Positions 9,305 through 15,784 of a stretch of DNA of 18,986 bases are shown here, piece after piece (positions within the stretch are counted from its first letter, which is position 1; each line of letters begins with the position of its first letter). The translations under genes and the position numbers were made by a program. The notes under the pieces are model-generated. The model saw only the letters and a program-made list of their open reading frames with translations. It searched no databases and was not told the DNA's origin. Source of the stretch: Zeimonas sp039807785 (GTDB taxonomy: Bacteria > Pseudomonadota > Gammaproteobacteria > Burkholderiales > Burkholderiaceae_E); the NCBI GenBank assembly GCA_039807785.1, contig JBDHRX010000056.1, forward strand, positions 1-18,986, written 5' to 3'.

Positions 9305-9314
9305 TTGTATACAA
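9305..9314. promoter_or_regulatory. Perfect palindrome TTGTATACAA, likely GntR/FCD operator
   Basis: A perfect 10-bp inverted repeat between the divergent nitrilase and GntR genes, in an AT-rich patch of an otherwise GC-rich sequence. TTGT-N2-ACAA palindromes are of the kind bound by FadR/FCD-type GntR regulators (general knowledge, not an exact match to a documented site). It lies at roughly +6 to +15 of the predicted nitrilase transcript and overlaps the possible -35 of gntR, so one repressor dimer could block both directions. Confidence 0.7.
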
Positions 9315-9333
9315 TCGACAGTCGAAAGATAAC
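9305..9333 (+). promoter_or_regulatory. Possible gntR promoter overlapping the operator
   Basis: TTGTAT (9305-9310), 17 bases, GATAAC (9328-9333) on the plus strand. Matches are modest (three and four of six). It overlaps both the palindrome and the -10 of the opposing nitrilase promoter, which would give autorepression and mutual exclusion. Speculative. Confidence 0.35.
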
Positions 9334-9354
9334 GCCGGAGCGATGTCCTGTCAA
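9326..9354 (-). promoter_or_regulatory. Sigma-70-like promoter of the nitrilase operon
   Basis: On the minus strand a consensus -35, TTGACA (9354-9349), a 17-base spacer and a -10 TATCTT (9331-9326; four of six). The predicted start of transcription is near 9319, leaving a short leader to ATG 9296. Spacing is optimal and the -35 is exact, which is notable in this GC-rich sequence. Confidence 0.65.
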
Positions 9355-9398
9355 GATCCGGGCACAATCGGGGCTGGTTGAATCCGGACCGCCGCGCC

Positions 9399-10187
9399 AT
9401 GGATCTCGATGACGTCTACGTAGCCCAGTCCCGCAAGCGTTCCCAGACCACGGCCGACGCGATCGCCGAGGCGCTGCGCGAGGCGATCCTGGCCGGCGAT
9501 CTGCCGGCCGGCCAGCCCCTGCGCCAGGAGACCCTGGCGGCGCGGTTCGGCGTGAGCCGGGTGCCGGTGCGCGAGGCGTTGCTGAAGCTCGAGACCGACG
9601 GTCTGGTGGCCTCGATCCCGCGGCGCGGGACGGTCGTCACGTCACTCGACGTGGACGACTTCGAGGAAATCCTCGAGATGCGCGTCTCGCTGGAGTTGCT
9701 CGCGGTCGAGATCGCTCTGCCCAAAGTGCAGCCCGGGCACCTGGACGCCGCACGCCGGGCGCTCGATGCCGCCGAGCACGCGCTCGAGCTGGCCGTCCCG
9801 GGCGACCACGACGCCAGGCGGGAGTTCGAGGCGCGCTGGGGCGAGCTGAACTGGCAGTTCCACCGCAGCCTCTACGAAGCGGCACGGCGCCCCCGGCTGC
9901 TCGGCACGATCGAGAACCTGCACCTGCAGTTCGCCAGGCACCTGCGCGCCCGCCTCGAGATCGTCGCGCCGGCGCTCCTGCCGACCGCCGACGGCGGCAA
10001 TCGCCGCGACGCGCACGAATGGCAGACCGTGCTCGACGAGCACCGGGCCCTGCTGGTCGCGTTCGAGCGCGGCGACCTGGGCGGCGCGAAGACGACGCTG
10101 AAGCGCCACATCGGCCACCACGGCGCGGAGCTCGTGAAACGGCTGCGCGAAGCTTCGCGCCTGGAAAGCGTGCGCAGGAAGCGCTAG
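9399..10187 (+). CDS. GntR-family transcriptional regulator, FCD (FadR) subfamily
   Basis: 262 residues from ATG 9399. Winged-helix domain at about 15-82: AIAEALREAILAGDLPAGQPL, then LAARFGVSRVPVREALLKLE and the wing GLVASIPRRGTVVT. An all-helical FCD ligand domain spans about 88-240: FEEILEMRVSLELLAVEIA, NWQFHRSLYEAA (Asn151, His155), EHRALLVAFERGD (His215) and LKRHIGHH (His237). FCD proteins usually hold a metal with Asp and three His; here the Asp position looks to be Asn151. The frame is open to a TTG at 9378, which would add seven residues; neither start has a convincing ribosome site, so the start is uncertain. It is divergent from the nitrilase operon across a 102-base gap with a palindromic operator, and is the likely repressor of that operon with a carboxylate effector (inference). 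It is convergent with the LysR gene nine bases away. Confidence 0.92.
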   Translation: MDLDDVYVAQSRKRSQTTADAIAEALREAILAGDLPAGQPLRQETLAARFGVSRVPVREALLKLETDGLVASIPRRGTVVTSLDVDDFEEILEMRVSLELLAVEIALPKVQPGHLDAARRALDAAEHALELAVPGDHDARREFEARWGELNWQFHRSLYEAARRPRLLGTIENLHLQFARHLRARLEIVAPALLPTADGGNRRDAHEWQTVLDEHRALLVAFERGDLGGAKTTLKRHIGHHGAELVKRLREASRLESVRRKR

Positions 10188-10196
10188 GGGCGTCGG

Positions 10197-11147
10197 TCAG
10201 CGTTCCTGGCGCTCGACCGCGGAACGCTCCCAGTAAGACCGGTTGCGCCCGAAGATCGCGCGGATCGCGCGCGCCACCTGCAGCGTTGCGCGCGACGGGG
10301 GCCGCGCGGTCGTGATGCCCAGCACGATGGTGCGGTTGAACTCCGGCTCGACGATCCGGGAAATCTTCAATGCGCCCCCTTCGATCTCCTCGGTGGCGGC
10401 ATGCGCCGGCAGGACGGCGTACGCGCCGCCGAGCCTGGCCACGGCTTTCTGGATCTGCGTCGAATCGGCCTCGAGGGCGACGTTCAGGGTGATGCCCGTC
10501 TGCTTGGCCATCTGATCGAGCGCCAGCCGCACGCCGCTGGGGGTACCGGGAAGCACCAGCGGTCGCTGGTCCAGCGCGGCGAAGCGCACCGTCGGCCCTG
10601 CCGTCAGCTCGTCCCCCGGCCGGGCCATGACATACGAGGAAATCCTGACCAGGGGGTCCGCGTCCGATTGCAGGACCTTTCCGTACCGGTAGGGCAGCCC
10701 GATGTCGATGAATCCATTGGCCAGCCACTGGTCGATCTGGCCGGCGGAGCCTTCGAAGACCTGCAGCCGGACCCCGGGAAGCGCGCTGCGCAGCTCGAAG
10801 AAGAGAGGCAGGACCAGCACCATGTAGAGCGAGGGCAAGGCGCCGAGGCGCACCTCCCCGCTCGGCAGGGCGGCGCCCTGGTCCAGTTGCGCGGTCAGCT
10901 CATTGGCCTCCCGCAGCAGGGACGTGATCCTCGGCAGCAGGCTTTCCCCCAATTGAGTGAGGATGACGCCGCGGCCGGTACGGTGGAAAAGCCTTCCGCC
11001 GCACTCGTTCTCCAGCCTCGTGACCTGCCTGCTGATCGCCGGCTGCGGCACGCCCAGCACCGCGGCGGCGCGAGTCAGGCTCCCTTGCTGGACGACCGTC
11101 AGCAGAACCCGCAGTCGATCCAGATCCCATCGAATTGACTTGGCCAT
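10197..11147 (-). CDS. LysR-family transcriptional regulator
   Basis: 316 residues, the usual length. N-terminal HTH at about 8-65: LDRLRVLLTVVQQGSLTRAAAVLGVPQPAISRQVTRLE, then GGRLFHRTGRGVILTQLG. The effector-binding domain starts near residue 95 (GEVRLGALPSLY) and runs to the end, with GSAGQIDQWLANGFIDIGLPY and the periplasmic-binding-like fold expected of the family. It lies 90 bases downstream of the fused acyl-CoA dehydrogenase on the same strand and may be cotranscribed with it. It could control the divergent acyl-CoA/CoA-transferase region; no effector can be named. Only a weak GGA-type ribosome site precedes ATG 11147. Confidence 0.93.
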   Translation of the reverse strand: MAKSIRWDLDRLRVLLTVVQQGSLTRAAAVLGVPQPAISRQVTRLENECGGRLFHRTGRGVILTQLGESLLPRITSLLREANELTAQLDQGAALPSGEVRLGALPSLYMVLVLPLFFELRSALPGVRLQVFEGSAGQIDQWLANGFIDIGLPYRYGKVLQSDADPLVRISSYVMARPGDELTAGPTVRFAALDQRPLVLPGTPSGVRLALDQMAKQTGITLNVALEADSTQIQKAVARLGGAYAVLPAHAATEEIEGGALKISRIVEPEFNRTIVLGITTARPPSRATLQVARAIRAIFGRNRSYWERSAVERQER

Positions 11148-11237
11148 TTCCGCATCCGCCGGCGTGCTCCAGCCGGCATTCTGCCTCCGGCCGGGAAACC
11201 TTCCGCACGGAGCCGGAAGACGGGCCGGCGACGCCCC

Positions 11238-13580
11238 TCAGCCCGGCAGATCCAGCACCGCCCGCGCCAGGATGTTGCGCTGGATCTCGTTGGATCCGGC
11301 ATAGATCGTGGTGATCATGGCGTTCAGCAGGGGGGCCGCGACGTTGACCGACCCGGCACCGAGGTCGACGTCCCCGAGCGCGCCGCCATGCTCTTCACAG
11401 ACCTCGAACATGAACCGGGTGATCGCGGTGTAGGTCTCGCTGGCCCAGATCTTCAGGATCGACACCGAGGCGGGCAGCTCGTCGCCGCGCTTGACGATCT
11501 CGGCGAATCGACCGTAGGCCGCCTTCAGGTCGGCGACATCGAGCTCGAGCTGCGACCAGCGGGCGACGAACCAACCCTGCGCGAACAGGCCGCGCCCCTC
11601 GCCGGCCCGGCGCAACAGGCCGAGCGCGTACTGCGCGGTCTTCGGACTGCCGACGAACAAGCGCTCGAAGCCGAGCAGGGATTTGGCGATCGTCCAGCCG
11701 CCGTTCATCTGTCCGACCAGGTTGCGGCGCGGCACCCGTACGTCGTCGAAGAAGACTTCGCAGAATTCCTCCTCGCCGGCGATGTTTCGAATCGGCCTCA
11801 CGGACACGCCGGGGGAAGACATGTCGACCAGGAGGAAGCTGATCCCGGCCTGCTTCTTCGCCGACCTGTCGGTGCGCACCAGGAGGAAGATATGGGTCGC
11901 GTCCTGGGCGAGCGTGGTCCAGATCTTCTGGCCGTTGACCACGAACTCGTCGCCGTCCGGCACGGCCACGGTGCGCAACGACGCGAGGTCGGAGCCCGCA
12001 CCGGGTTCCGAGTAGCCCTGGCACCACAGGTGCTCGCCGGAGAGGATCTTCGGCAGGTACTCGCGCTGCTGCTCGGGAGTCCCGAAGCGGATCAGCAGCG
12101 GCCCGAGGTTGATGATCCCCTGGTCCGGCAGCCGGGCCACCCCGTAGTCCTCCATTTCCTCGATGAACGCGAGGAGCTTCGAACCCGGCAACGCCATCCC
12201 GCCGTGAGCGCGCGGCCAGGCGGGCGCGAGCCAGCCCTGCCGGGCCAGCGTCATGTACCAGGCCCTGCATTCCTCCCAGCGCAGCCGATGCGCGGGATGG
12301 CGCAGGCGGTCCGGATAGTGCGCCCCGAGGAACCCCCGCACCATGCGACGGAAGTCGCTCTCGTCCATCGCGGTCCAGTCCGCGTCCCGGACGGCCGCGG
12401 GCGGGGCGGGATCGACTCCGGGCTGCGTCCCGGAGTCGCCGGACGCGCAAGCGTGGCGATGATGGCGCAGCCGCATGGCCTGCTCCGACCCGAGCCAGCC
12501 GGCGAGCTGCAGCGCCCGCTTCAGGTACAGGCCGATGTCGCATTCGTCCGTGTAGCCGATCGCGCCATGCAGTTGCACCCCCAGGCGCGTGACGTGCAAC
12601 GCGGCATGCGCGCAGCGCGCCTTGGCGCGGCTCGCGGCAGCGTCCAGGCGCCCGGGATCGGCCTGCGCCTCCCGCAGCGCCTCTTCCAGGCACGCGGACG
12701 CCAGCTCGATCTGGATATAGGCGTCGACCATCCGGTGCTGCAGGACCTGGTTGGCGCCGATGGGTCGATCGAACTGGATGCGCGTCTGCAGGTATTCCCG
12801 GGTGGCCTCGAACGCCCGGCGCGCGATGCCGAGAAGCTCCGCAGCCTGCACCACGCGCGCGCTGTCGTTGGCCTTCCGCAGCGCTTCGAGCGCCGCGCTG
12901 CCGGTCGCCAGCCGATGGGACGCGGGCACGACGACGCCGGCCAGGGCGAGCGTCGCCGACGTGCTGCCGTCGATCCGGGCGTCCTCCTCGACCGCCAGCC
13001 CCGCGCTCGAAGCCGGCACCCACCATATGCCGGGGCCGGAAGCGGAAGCGGCGGACACCAGCCAGCCGTCGGCCCCGGTTCCCGGTACGACCCATCGCTT
13101 GACCCCCTCGAGCCGGACGTCGTCCCCGACACCGTCCGGCACGGCATGCGTGTCGAGCGCTTCGTCCGGTTCGAGCTGGCCCGCACGCTCCTGCCAGGCG
13201 ACTCCCAACAGCCGCTCGCCCCGGACCGCCGATGCGAGCAGGCGGTCGCGCCGTTCGCCGCCGGGCAAGGACGCGAGCAGCGAAACCGCCTGCACGGCGC
13301 CCGCGACGAAGGGCTCGGGCAACGGATGCCGGCCCACCTGCTCCGCCACCGCGCACGCGTGGCGCAGGCCCAGATCCAGGCCGCCCGCGTCCTCCGGTGC
13401 CAGGATCGCGGTCCATCCGGCCTCGGCCAGGACTTCCCACAGGCTTCGGTCGAAGCGCGGCACCGAGTGGCGCAGCGACCGGACGCGCGCGAGCGGAGAC
13501 CGGGACCTCAGCAGCGCTTCCGTACTCCGTGAGAAGGCCGCGACGGCATCGATTTCCTCGGTGGTGGCGGATACGGTCAT
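11238..13580 (-). CDS. Fused double acyl-CoA dehydrogenase
   Basis: 780 residues, about twice the normal length: two acyl-CoA dehydrogenase (ACAD) units in one chain. Unit 1 is about 1-375 (GWTAILAPEDAGGLDLG, YLQTRIQFDRPIGANQVLQHRMVD, LHGAIGYTDECDIGLYLKRA). A Pro/Ala/Gly-rich linker (about 380-400) joins it to unit 2, about 405-780 (GWLAPAWPRAHGG, CQGYSEPGAGSDLAS, NGQKIWTT, IYAGSNEIQRNI). In unit 2 Glu639 (LLGFERLFVG) lies where isovaleryl-CoA dehydrogenase has its base, and the C-terminal position of medium-chain enzymes is Ala/Gly (YAGS). Unit 1 shows no Glu at either place (NDSAR, YTDEC), so it is probably a non-catalytic partner. This resembles the two-gene alpha/beta ACADs of steroid degradation, fused. 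ATG 13580 is preferred over GTG 13598. Not a sequencing fusion: the linker is in frame and plausible. First gene of its strand, divergent from the hydrolase operon. Confidence 0.9.
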   Translation of the reverse strand: MTVSATTEEIDAVAAFSRSTEALLRSRSPLARVRSLRHSVPRFDRSLWEVLAEAGWTAILAPEDAGGLDLGLRHACAVAEQVGRHPLPEPFVAGAVQAVSLLASLPGGERRDRLLASAVRGERLLGVAWQERAGQLEPDEALDTHAVPDGVGDDVRLEGVKRWVVPGTGADGWLVSAASASGPGIWWVPASSAGLAVEEDARIDGSTSATLALAGVVVPASHRLATGSAALEALRKANDSARVVQAAELLGIARRAFEATREYLQTRIQFDRPIGANQVLQHRMVDAYIQIELASACLEEALREAQADPGRLDAAASRAKARCAHAALHVTRLGVQLHGAIGYTDECDIGLYLKRALQLAGWLGSEQAMRLRHHRHACASGDSGTQPGVDPAPPAAVRDADWTAMDESDFRRMVRGFLGAHYPDRLRHPAHRLRWEECRAWYMTLARQGWLAPAWPRAHGGMALPGSKLLAFIEEMEDYGVARLPDQGIINLGPLLIRFGTPEQQREYLPKILSGEHLWCQGYSEPGAGSDLASLRTVAVPDGDEFVVNGQKIWTTLAQDATHIFLLVRTDRSAKKQAGISFLLVDMSSPGVSVRPIRNIAGEEEFCEVFFDDVRVPRRNLVGQMNGGWTIAKSLLGFERLFVGSPKTAQYALGLLRRAGEGRGLFAQGWFVARWSQLELDVADLKAAYGRFAEIVKRGDELPASVSILKIWASETYTAITRFMFEVCEEHGGALGDVDLGAGSVNVAAPLLNAMITTIYAGSNEIQRNILARAVLDLPG

Positions 13581-13674
13581 CGCTTCGCGGCTTCCCACAG
13601 GACTGACAGATGGCGGACAGCGCGAAGTCTAGTCAGCACCCCCGCGGCACGACAGCTCCGGCCCGGGCATTTCA

Positions 13675-13696
13675 GCCATGCGCGATCGCGCATGGC
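13675..13696. promoter_or_regulatory. Perfect 22-bp palindrome, candidate operator
   Basis: Half-site GCCATGCGCGA is followed directly by its exact reverse complement, with no spacer. It lies 95 bases upstream of the acyl-CoA dehydrogenase start and 170 bases upstream of the hydrolase start. The even-centred symmetry is not the T-N11-A pattern of LysR boxes, so a different regulator (for example TetR-like, encoded elsewhere) is possible. Confidence 0.6.
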
Positions 13697-13851
13697 GGGC
13701 GGCGACGCCCGGAACCATCGATGCCCGGCAAGCGCTCGCATACCTCCAGGTGCATACCTGCAATGCCGTTTCCGGCGGTACATCGGGCTGCGCCGGCCGC
13801 ATACACTCCGCCGGCATGCTCGACGACGCGAGCCAGACCGCCAACGAGACC

Positions 13852-13858
13852 AGGGGAG
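13852..13858 (+). promoter_or_regulatory. Shine-Dalgarno of the alpha/beta hydrolase
   Basis: AGGGGAG, eight bases before ATG 13867. It decides this start over the upstream in-frame ATG at 13678, which has none. Confidence 0.75.
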
Positions 13859-13866
13859 CCAGCGCG

Positions 13867-14787
13867 ATGGAAAGACCGGTTGAATTCAAGAGCAAGGGCA
13901 CGAAGCTGCGTGGGGTCCTGAACATGCCGGACGGCGCGGGCCCCCACCCCCTCCTGGTGATGGCGGGGGGATGGTGCTACGTCAAGGAGATCGTGATGCC
14001 GACCTACGCCGCCGAGTTGGCGGCCGTGGGATGCGCCACGCTGCGTTTCGACTATCGCGGATTCGGGGAAAGCGATGGCGAGCGGCGCCAGCACATCGAT
14101 CCCTGGGCACAGATCGAGGACTACCGGAACGCACTGAGCTTCGCCGCCTCGATCGATGGAATCGACGCGGGCCGGCTCGGGGCATGGGGCATCTCCTACT
14201 CCGGCGGCCATGCCCTGATCCTGCCGGCCATCGACGCGCGCGTACGTTGCGCGATCTCCGTGATCCCGGTGATCGACGGGTACGAGTCCATGCGCCTGGT
14301 GCACGGCTACGGAAAGGGCCGGTTCGCCAAGCTCGAGCAGGCCTTGATGGAGGATCGCGAGCGGCGCGCCCGCGGCGAGCCCGAGCAGATGATCCCGCAC
14401 AACGTGCCCGATCCCGACCAGGCCCTGTGCACCTGGCCGTTCACGACGTCCTACAAGTTCTTTTCTTCGGCGCGGGAGACGTTCGCCCCCAACTACCAGT
14501 CGCTGAGCACGATGGAATCGACCGAGCTGCTGATGCAGTACTCGGTGGCCGACTACCTGAAGCGCAACCTCAATACGCCCACCCAGATGCTCATCGTCGA
14601 AGGCGACGAGCACACGCCCTGGGATCTGCAGGTGGATGCCTTCCACAAGATCGGCTCCGTCCGCAAGGAGCTGTCGGTGATGTCCAAGGTCACGCATATC
14701 GGCCTGTACTCGCAACAGGATTTCCAGCGCGAGGCCGCGCGACGCAACGCGCGATTCGTCAGCCTGCATCTCGTGCAGGGCCGCTGA
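13867..14787 (+). CDS. Alpha/beta hydrolase
   Basis: 306 residues, cytoplasmic (no signal). Oxyanion region LLVMAGGWCYVKE (29-41). The nucleophile elbow is WGISYSGGH with Ser110; the second small residue of the elbow is Ser rather than Gly (G-x-S-x-S-G). A likely acid is Asp247 in LIVEGDEHTPWD and the base is His277 in KVTHIGLY. RFDYRGFGESDGERR (60-74) is typical of serine hydrolases acting on esters, thioesters or carbon-carbon bonds. It is the first gene of a four-gene operon with a Bug protein, a CoA-transferase and an enoyl-CoA hydratase, so it may release a CoA thioester or cleave a ring- or lactone-derived intermediate; the substrate is not deducible. The Bug gene follows after 26 bases. 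Confidence 0.88.
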   Translation: MERPVEFKSKGTKLRGVLNMPDGAGPHPLLVMAGGWCYVKEIVMPTYAAELAAVGCATLRFDYRGFGESDGERRQHIDPWAQIEDYRNALSFAASIDGIDAGRLGAWGISYSGGHALILPAIDARVRCAISVIPVIDGYESMRLVHGYGKGRFAKLEQALMEDRERRARGEPEQMIPHNVPDPDQALCTWPFTTSYKFFSSARETFAPNYQSLSTMESTELLMQYSVADYLKRNLNTPTQMLIVEGDEHTPWDLQVDAFHKIGSVRKELSVMSKVTHIGLYSQQDFQREAARRNARFVSLHLVQGR

Positions 14788-14813
14788 CCGAACCCGATCG
14801 AGGAGAGTGCACC

Positions 14814-15776
14814 ATGATCCGACGCGAATTCCTCCTGTCCTCGCTGGCGCTCGCGCTCGCTCCCGGAGCGTCGCGCGCCGCCGAATACCCGGACCGGACC
14901 ATCAAGATCATCAATCCGTTCCCCTCGGGCGGGACGACGGACATCCTCGCCCGTGCCATCGGGGACGGGCTGCACCAGGAGCTCGGCCAGCCCGTGATCG
15001 TCGACATCAAGGCCGGCGCCGGCGGCAATATCGGCCTGCAGCTCACGGCGCGGTCTCCGGCCGATGGCTACACCCTGGCCATGTACCCGATCTCGAGCGT
15101 CATGGCGCCGAGCGTCTACAAGGATCTCGGCTACGACCCGATCAAGGACCTGTCGGCGGTCGCGCTGGTCGGGACGATGCCGGCGCTGCTCGTGGTGCAC
15201 CCGAACCTGCCGATCCGCTCGGTCGCCGAGCTGATCGCGTACGCGAAGAAGAACCCGGGCAAGCTCAGCTACGGCTCGGCGGGCGTGGGCACTTCCCCGC
15301 ACCTCTACATGGAGCTCCTGAAGTACCAGACCGGCATCGACATGATCCACGTGCCGTACAAGGGAGCGGGGCCGTCGATCATCGACCAGATCGCGGGCCA
15401 CGTCGACGTGTCGTTCCAGACCGCGACGGCCGTGCTGGAGAATGTCCGGAAGCAGCAGATGCGTGCCCTCGCAACCTCGACGCGATCGGCGTTCGCGCCG
15501 CTGCCGGACGTGCCGTCGGTGGCCAGGACGGTGCCGGAGTTCGACGCGAGCACCTGGTTCGGGATGGTGGCGCCGGCGGGCGTGCCCAAGCCGATCATCG
15601 ACAAGCTGAACACCACCGTCATGAAAGTGCTGACCCTCCCTGCCGTCAAGAAGCGCTGGGAAGACCTGGGCGTCTCCGTCGTTCCCAATACGGCCGACGA
15701 GTTCGCCGCTTTCATCCGCAGCGAGCATGACCAGTGGGCCAAGGTCGCGAAGCTGGCCGGCGTCGCGCCACAATAG
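14814..15776 (+). CDS. Bug-family periplasmic solute-binding protein (second copy)
   Basis: 320 residues. A short signal with RREFLLSSLALALA (3-16) is compatible with Tat or Sec export; likely cleavage near Ala22-Ala23. Mature landmarks: YPDRTIKIINPFPSGGTTDILAR (25-47), SPADGYTLAMYP, NPGKLSYGSAGVGT, IDMIHVPYKGAGPSIIDQIAG and FGMVAPAGVPKPIIDKLN. This is the TctC/Bug fold that binds small carboxylates. It differs clearly from the Bug protein at 4091-5074 in the ligand-loop residues (PSGGTTD against PPGGPTD), so a different ligand is likely. A GAGGAGAG ribosome site (14800-14807) fixes ATG 14814. No TctAB genes are present. It is eight bases upstream of the CoA-transferase, linking its ligand to CoA activation. 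Confidence 0.93.
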   Translation: MIRREFLLSSLALALAPGASRAAEYPDRTIKIINPFPSGGTTDILARAIGDGLHQELGQPVIVDIKAGAGGNIGLQLTARSPADGYTLAMYPISSVMAPSVYKDLGYDPIKDLSAVALVGTMPALLVVHPNLPIRSVAELIAYAKKNPGKLSYGSAGVGTSPHLYMELLKYQTGIDMIHVPYKGAGPSIIDQIAGHVDVSFQTATAVLENVRKQQMRALATSTRSAFAPLPDVPSVARTVPEFDASTWFGMVAPAGVPKPIIDKLNTTVMKVLTLPAVKKRWEDLGVSVVPNTADEFAAFIRSEHDQWAKVAKLAGVAPQ

Positions 15777-15784
15777 GAACGGGC

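Larger units (their letters stand above)
13581..13866. other. Divergent intergenic region
   Basis: 286 bases between the fused acyl-CoA dehydrogenase and the alpha/beta hydrolase. It must hold both promoters. I see a 22-bp perfect palindrome (13675-13696), iterated ACCT/AGGT units (13738-13761) and the hydrolase ribosome site. I could not pick a convincing -35/-10 pair for either direction. The plus strand is open in frame with the hydrolase from ATG 13678, but that extension has no family similarity. Confidence 0.6.

Noticed and set aside
11200..11219. Hairpin CTTCCG / CGGAAG between the acyl-CoA dehydrogenase and LysR genes as a terminator
   Set aside because: Six pairs, eight-base loop, no T-run; LysR may well be cotranscribed.
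11388..13532. Long plus-strand frame (714 residues) opposite the fused acyl-CoA dehydrogenase
   Set aside because: The same kind of GC shadow; the minus-strand frame carries clear ACAD motifs in both halves.
11238..13580. Fused dehydrogenase as an assembly or frameshift artefact
   Set aside because: Both units lie in one uninterrupted frame joined by a plausible flexible linker, and unit 1 is diverged as expected for a partner subunit.
13581..13598. GTG 13598 as the acyl-CoA dehydrogenase start
   Set aside because: Adds six residues with no ribosome site; ATG 13580 is simpler, although the choice is not certain.
13682..13689. GCGATCGC core of the palindrome as a HIP1-like repeat
   Set aside because: HIP1 is a cyanobacterial repeat; here the octamer is part of a longer single palindrome and I saw no dispersed copies.
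13678..13866. ATG 13678 as the hydrolase start
   Set aside because: No ribosome site, lies within the 22-bp palindrome, and the added residues do not resemble the family; ATG 13867 has AGGGGAG at the right distance.
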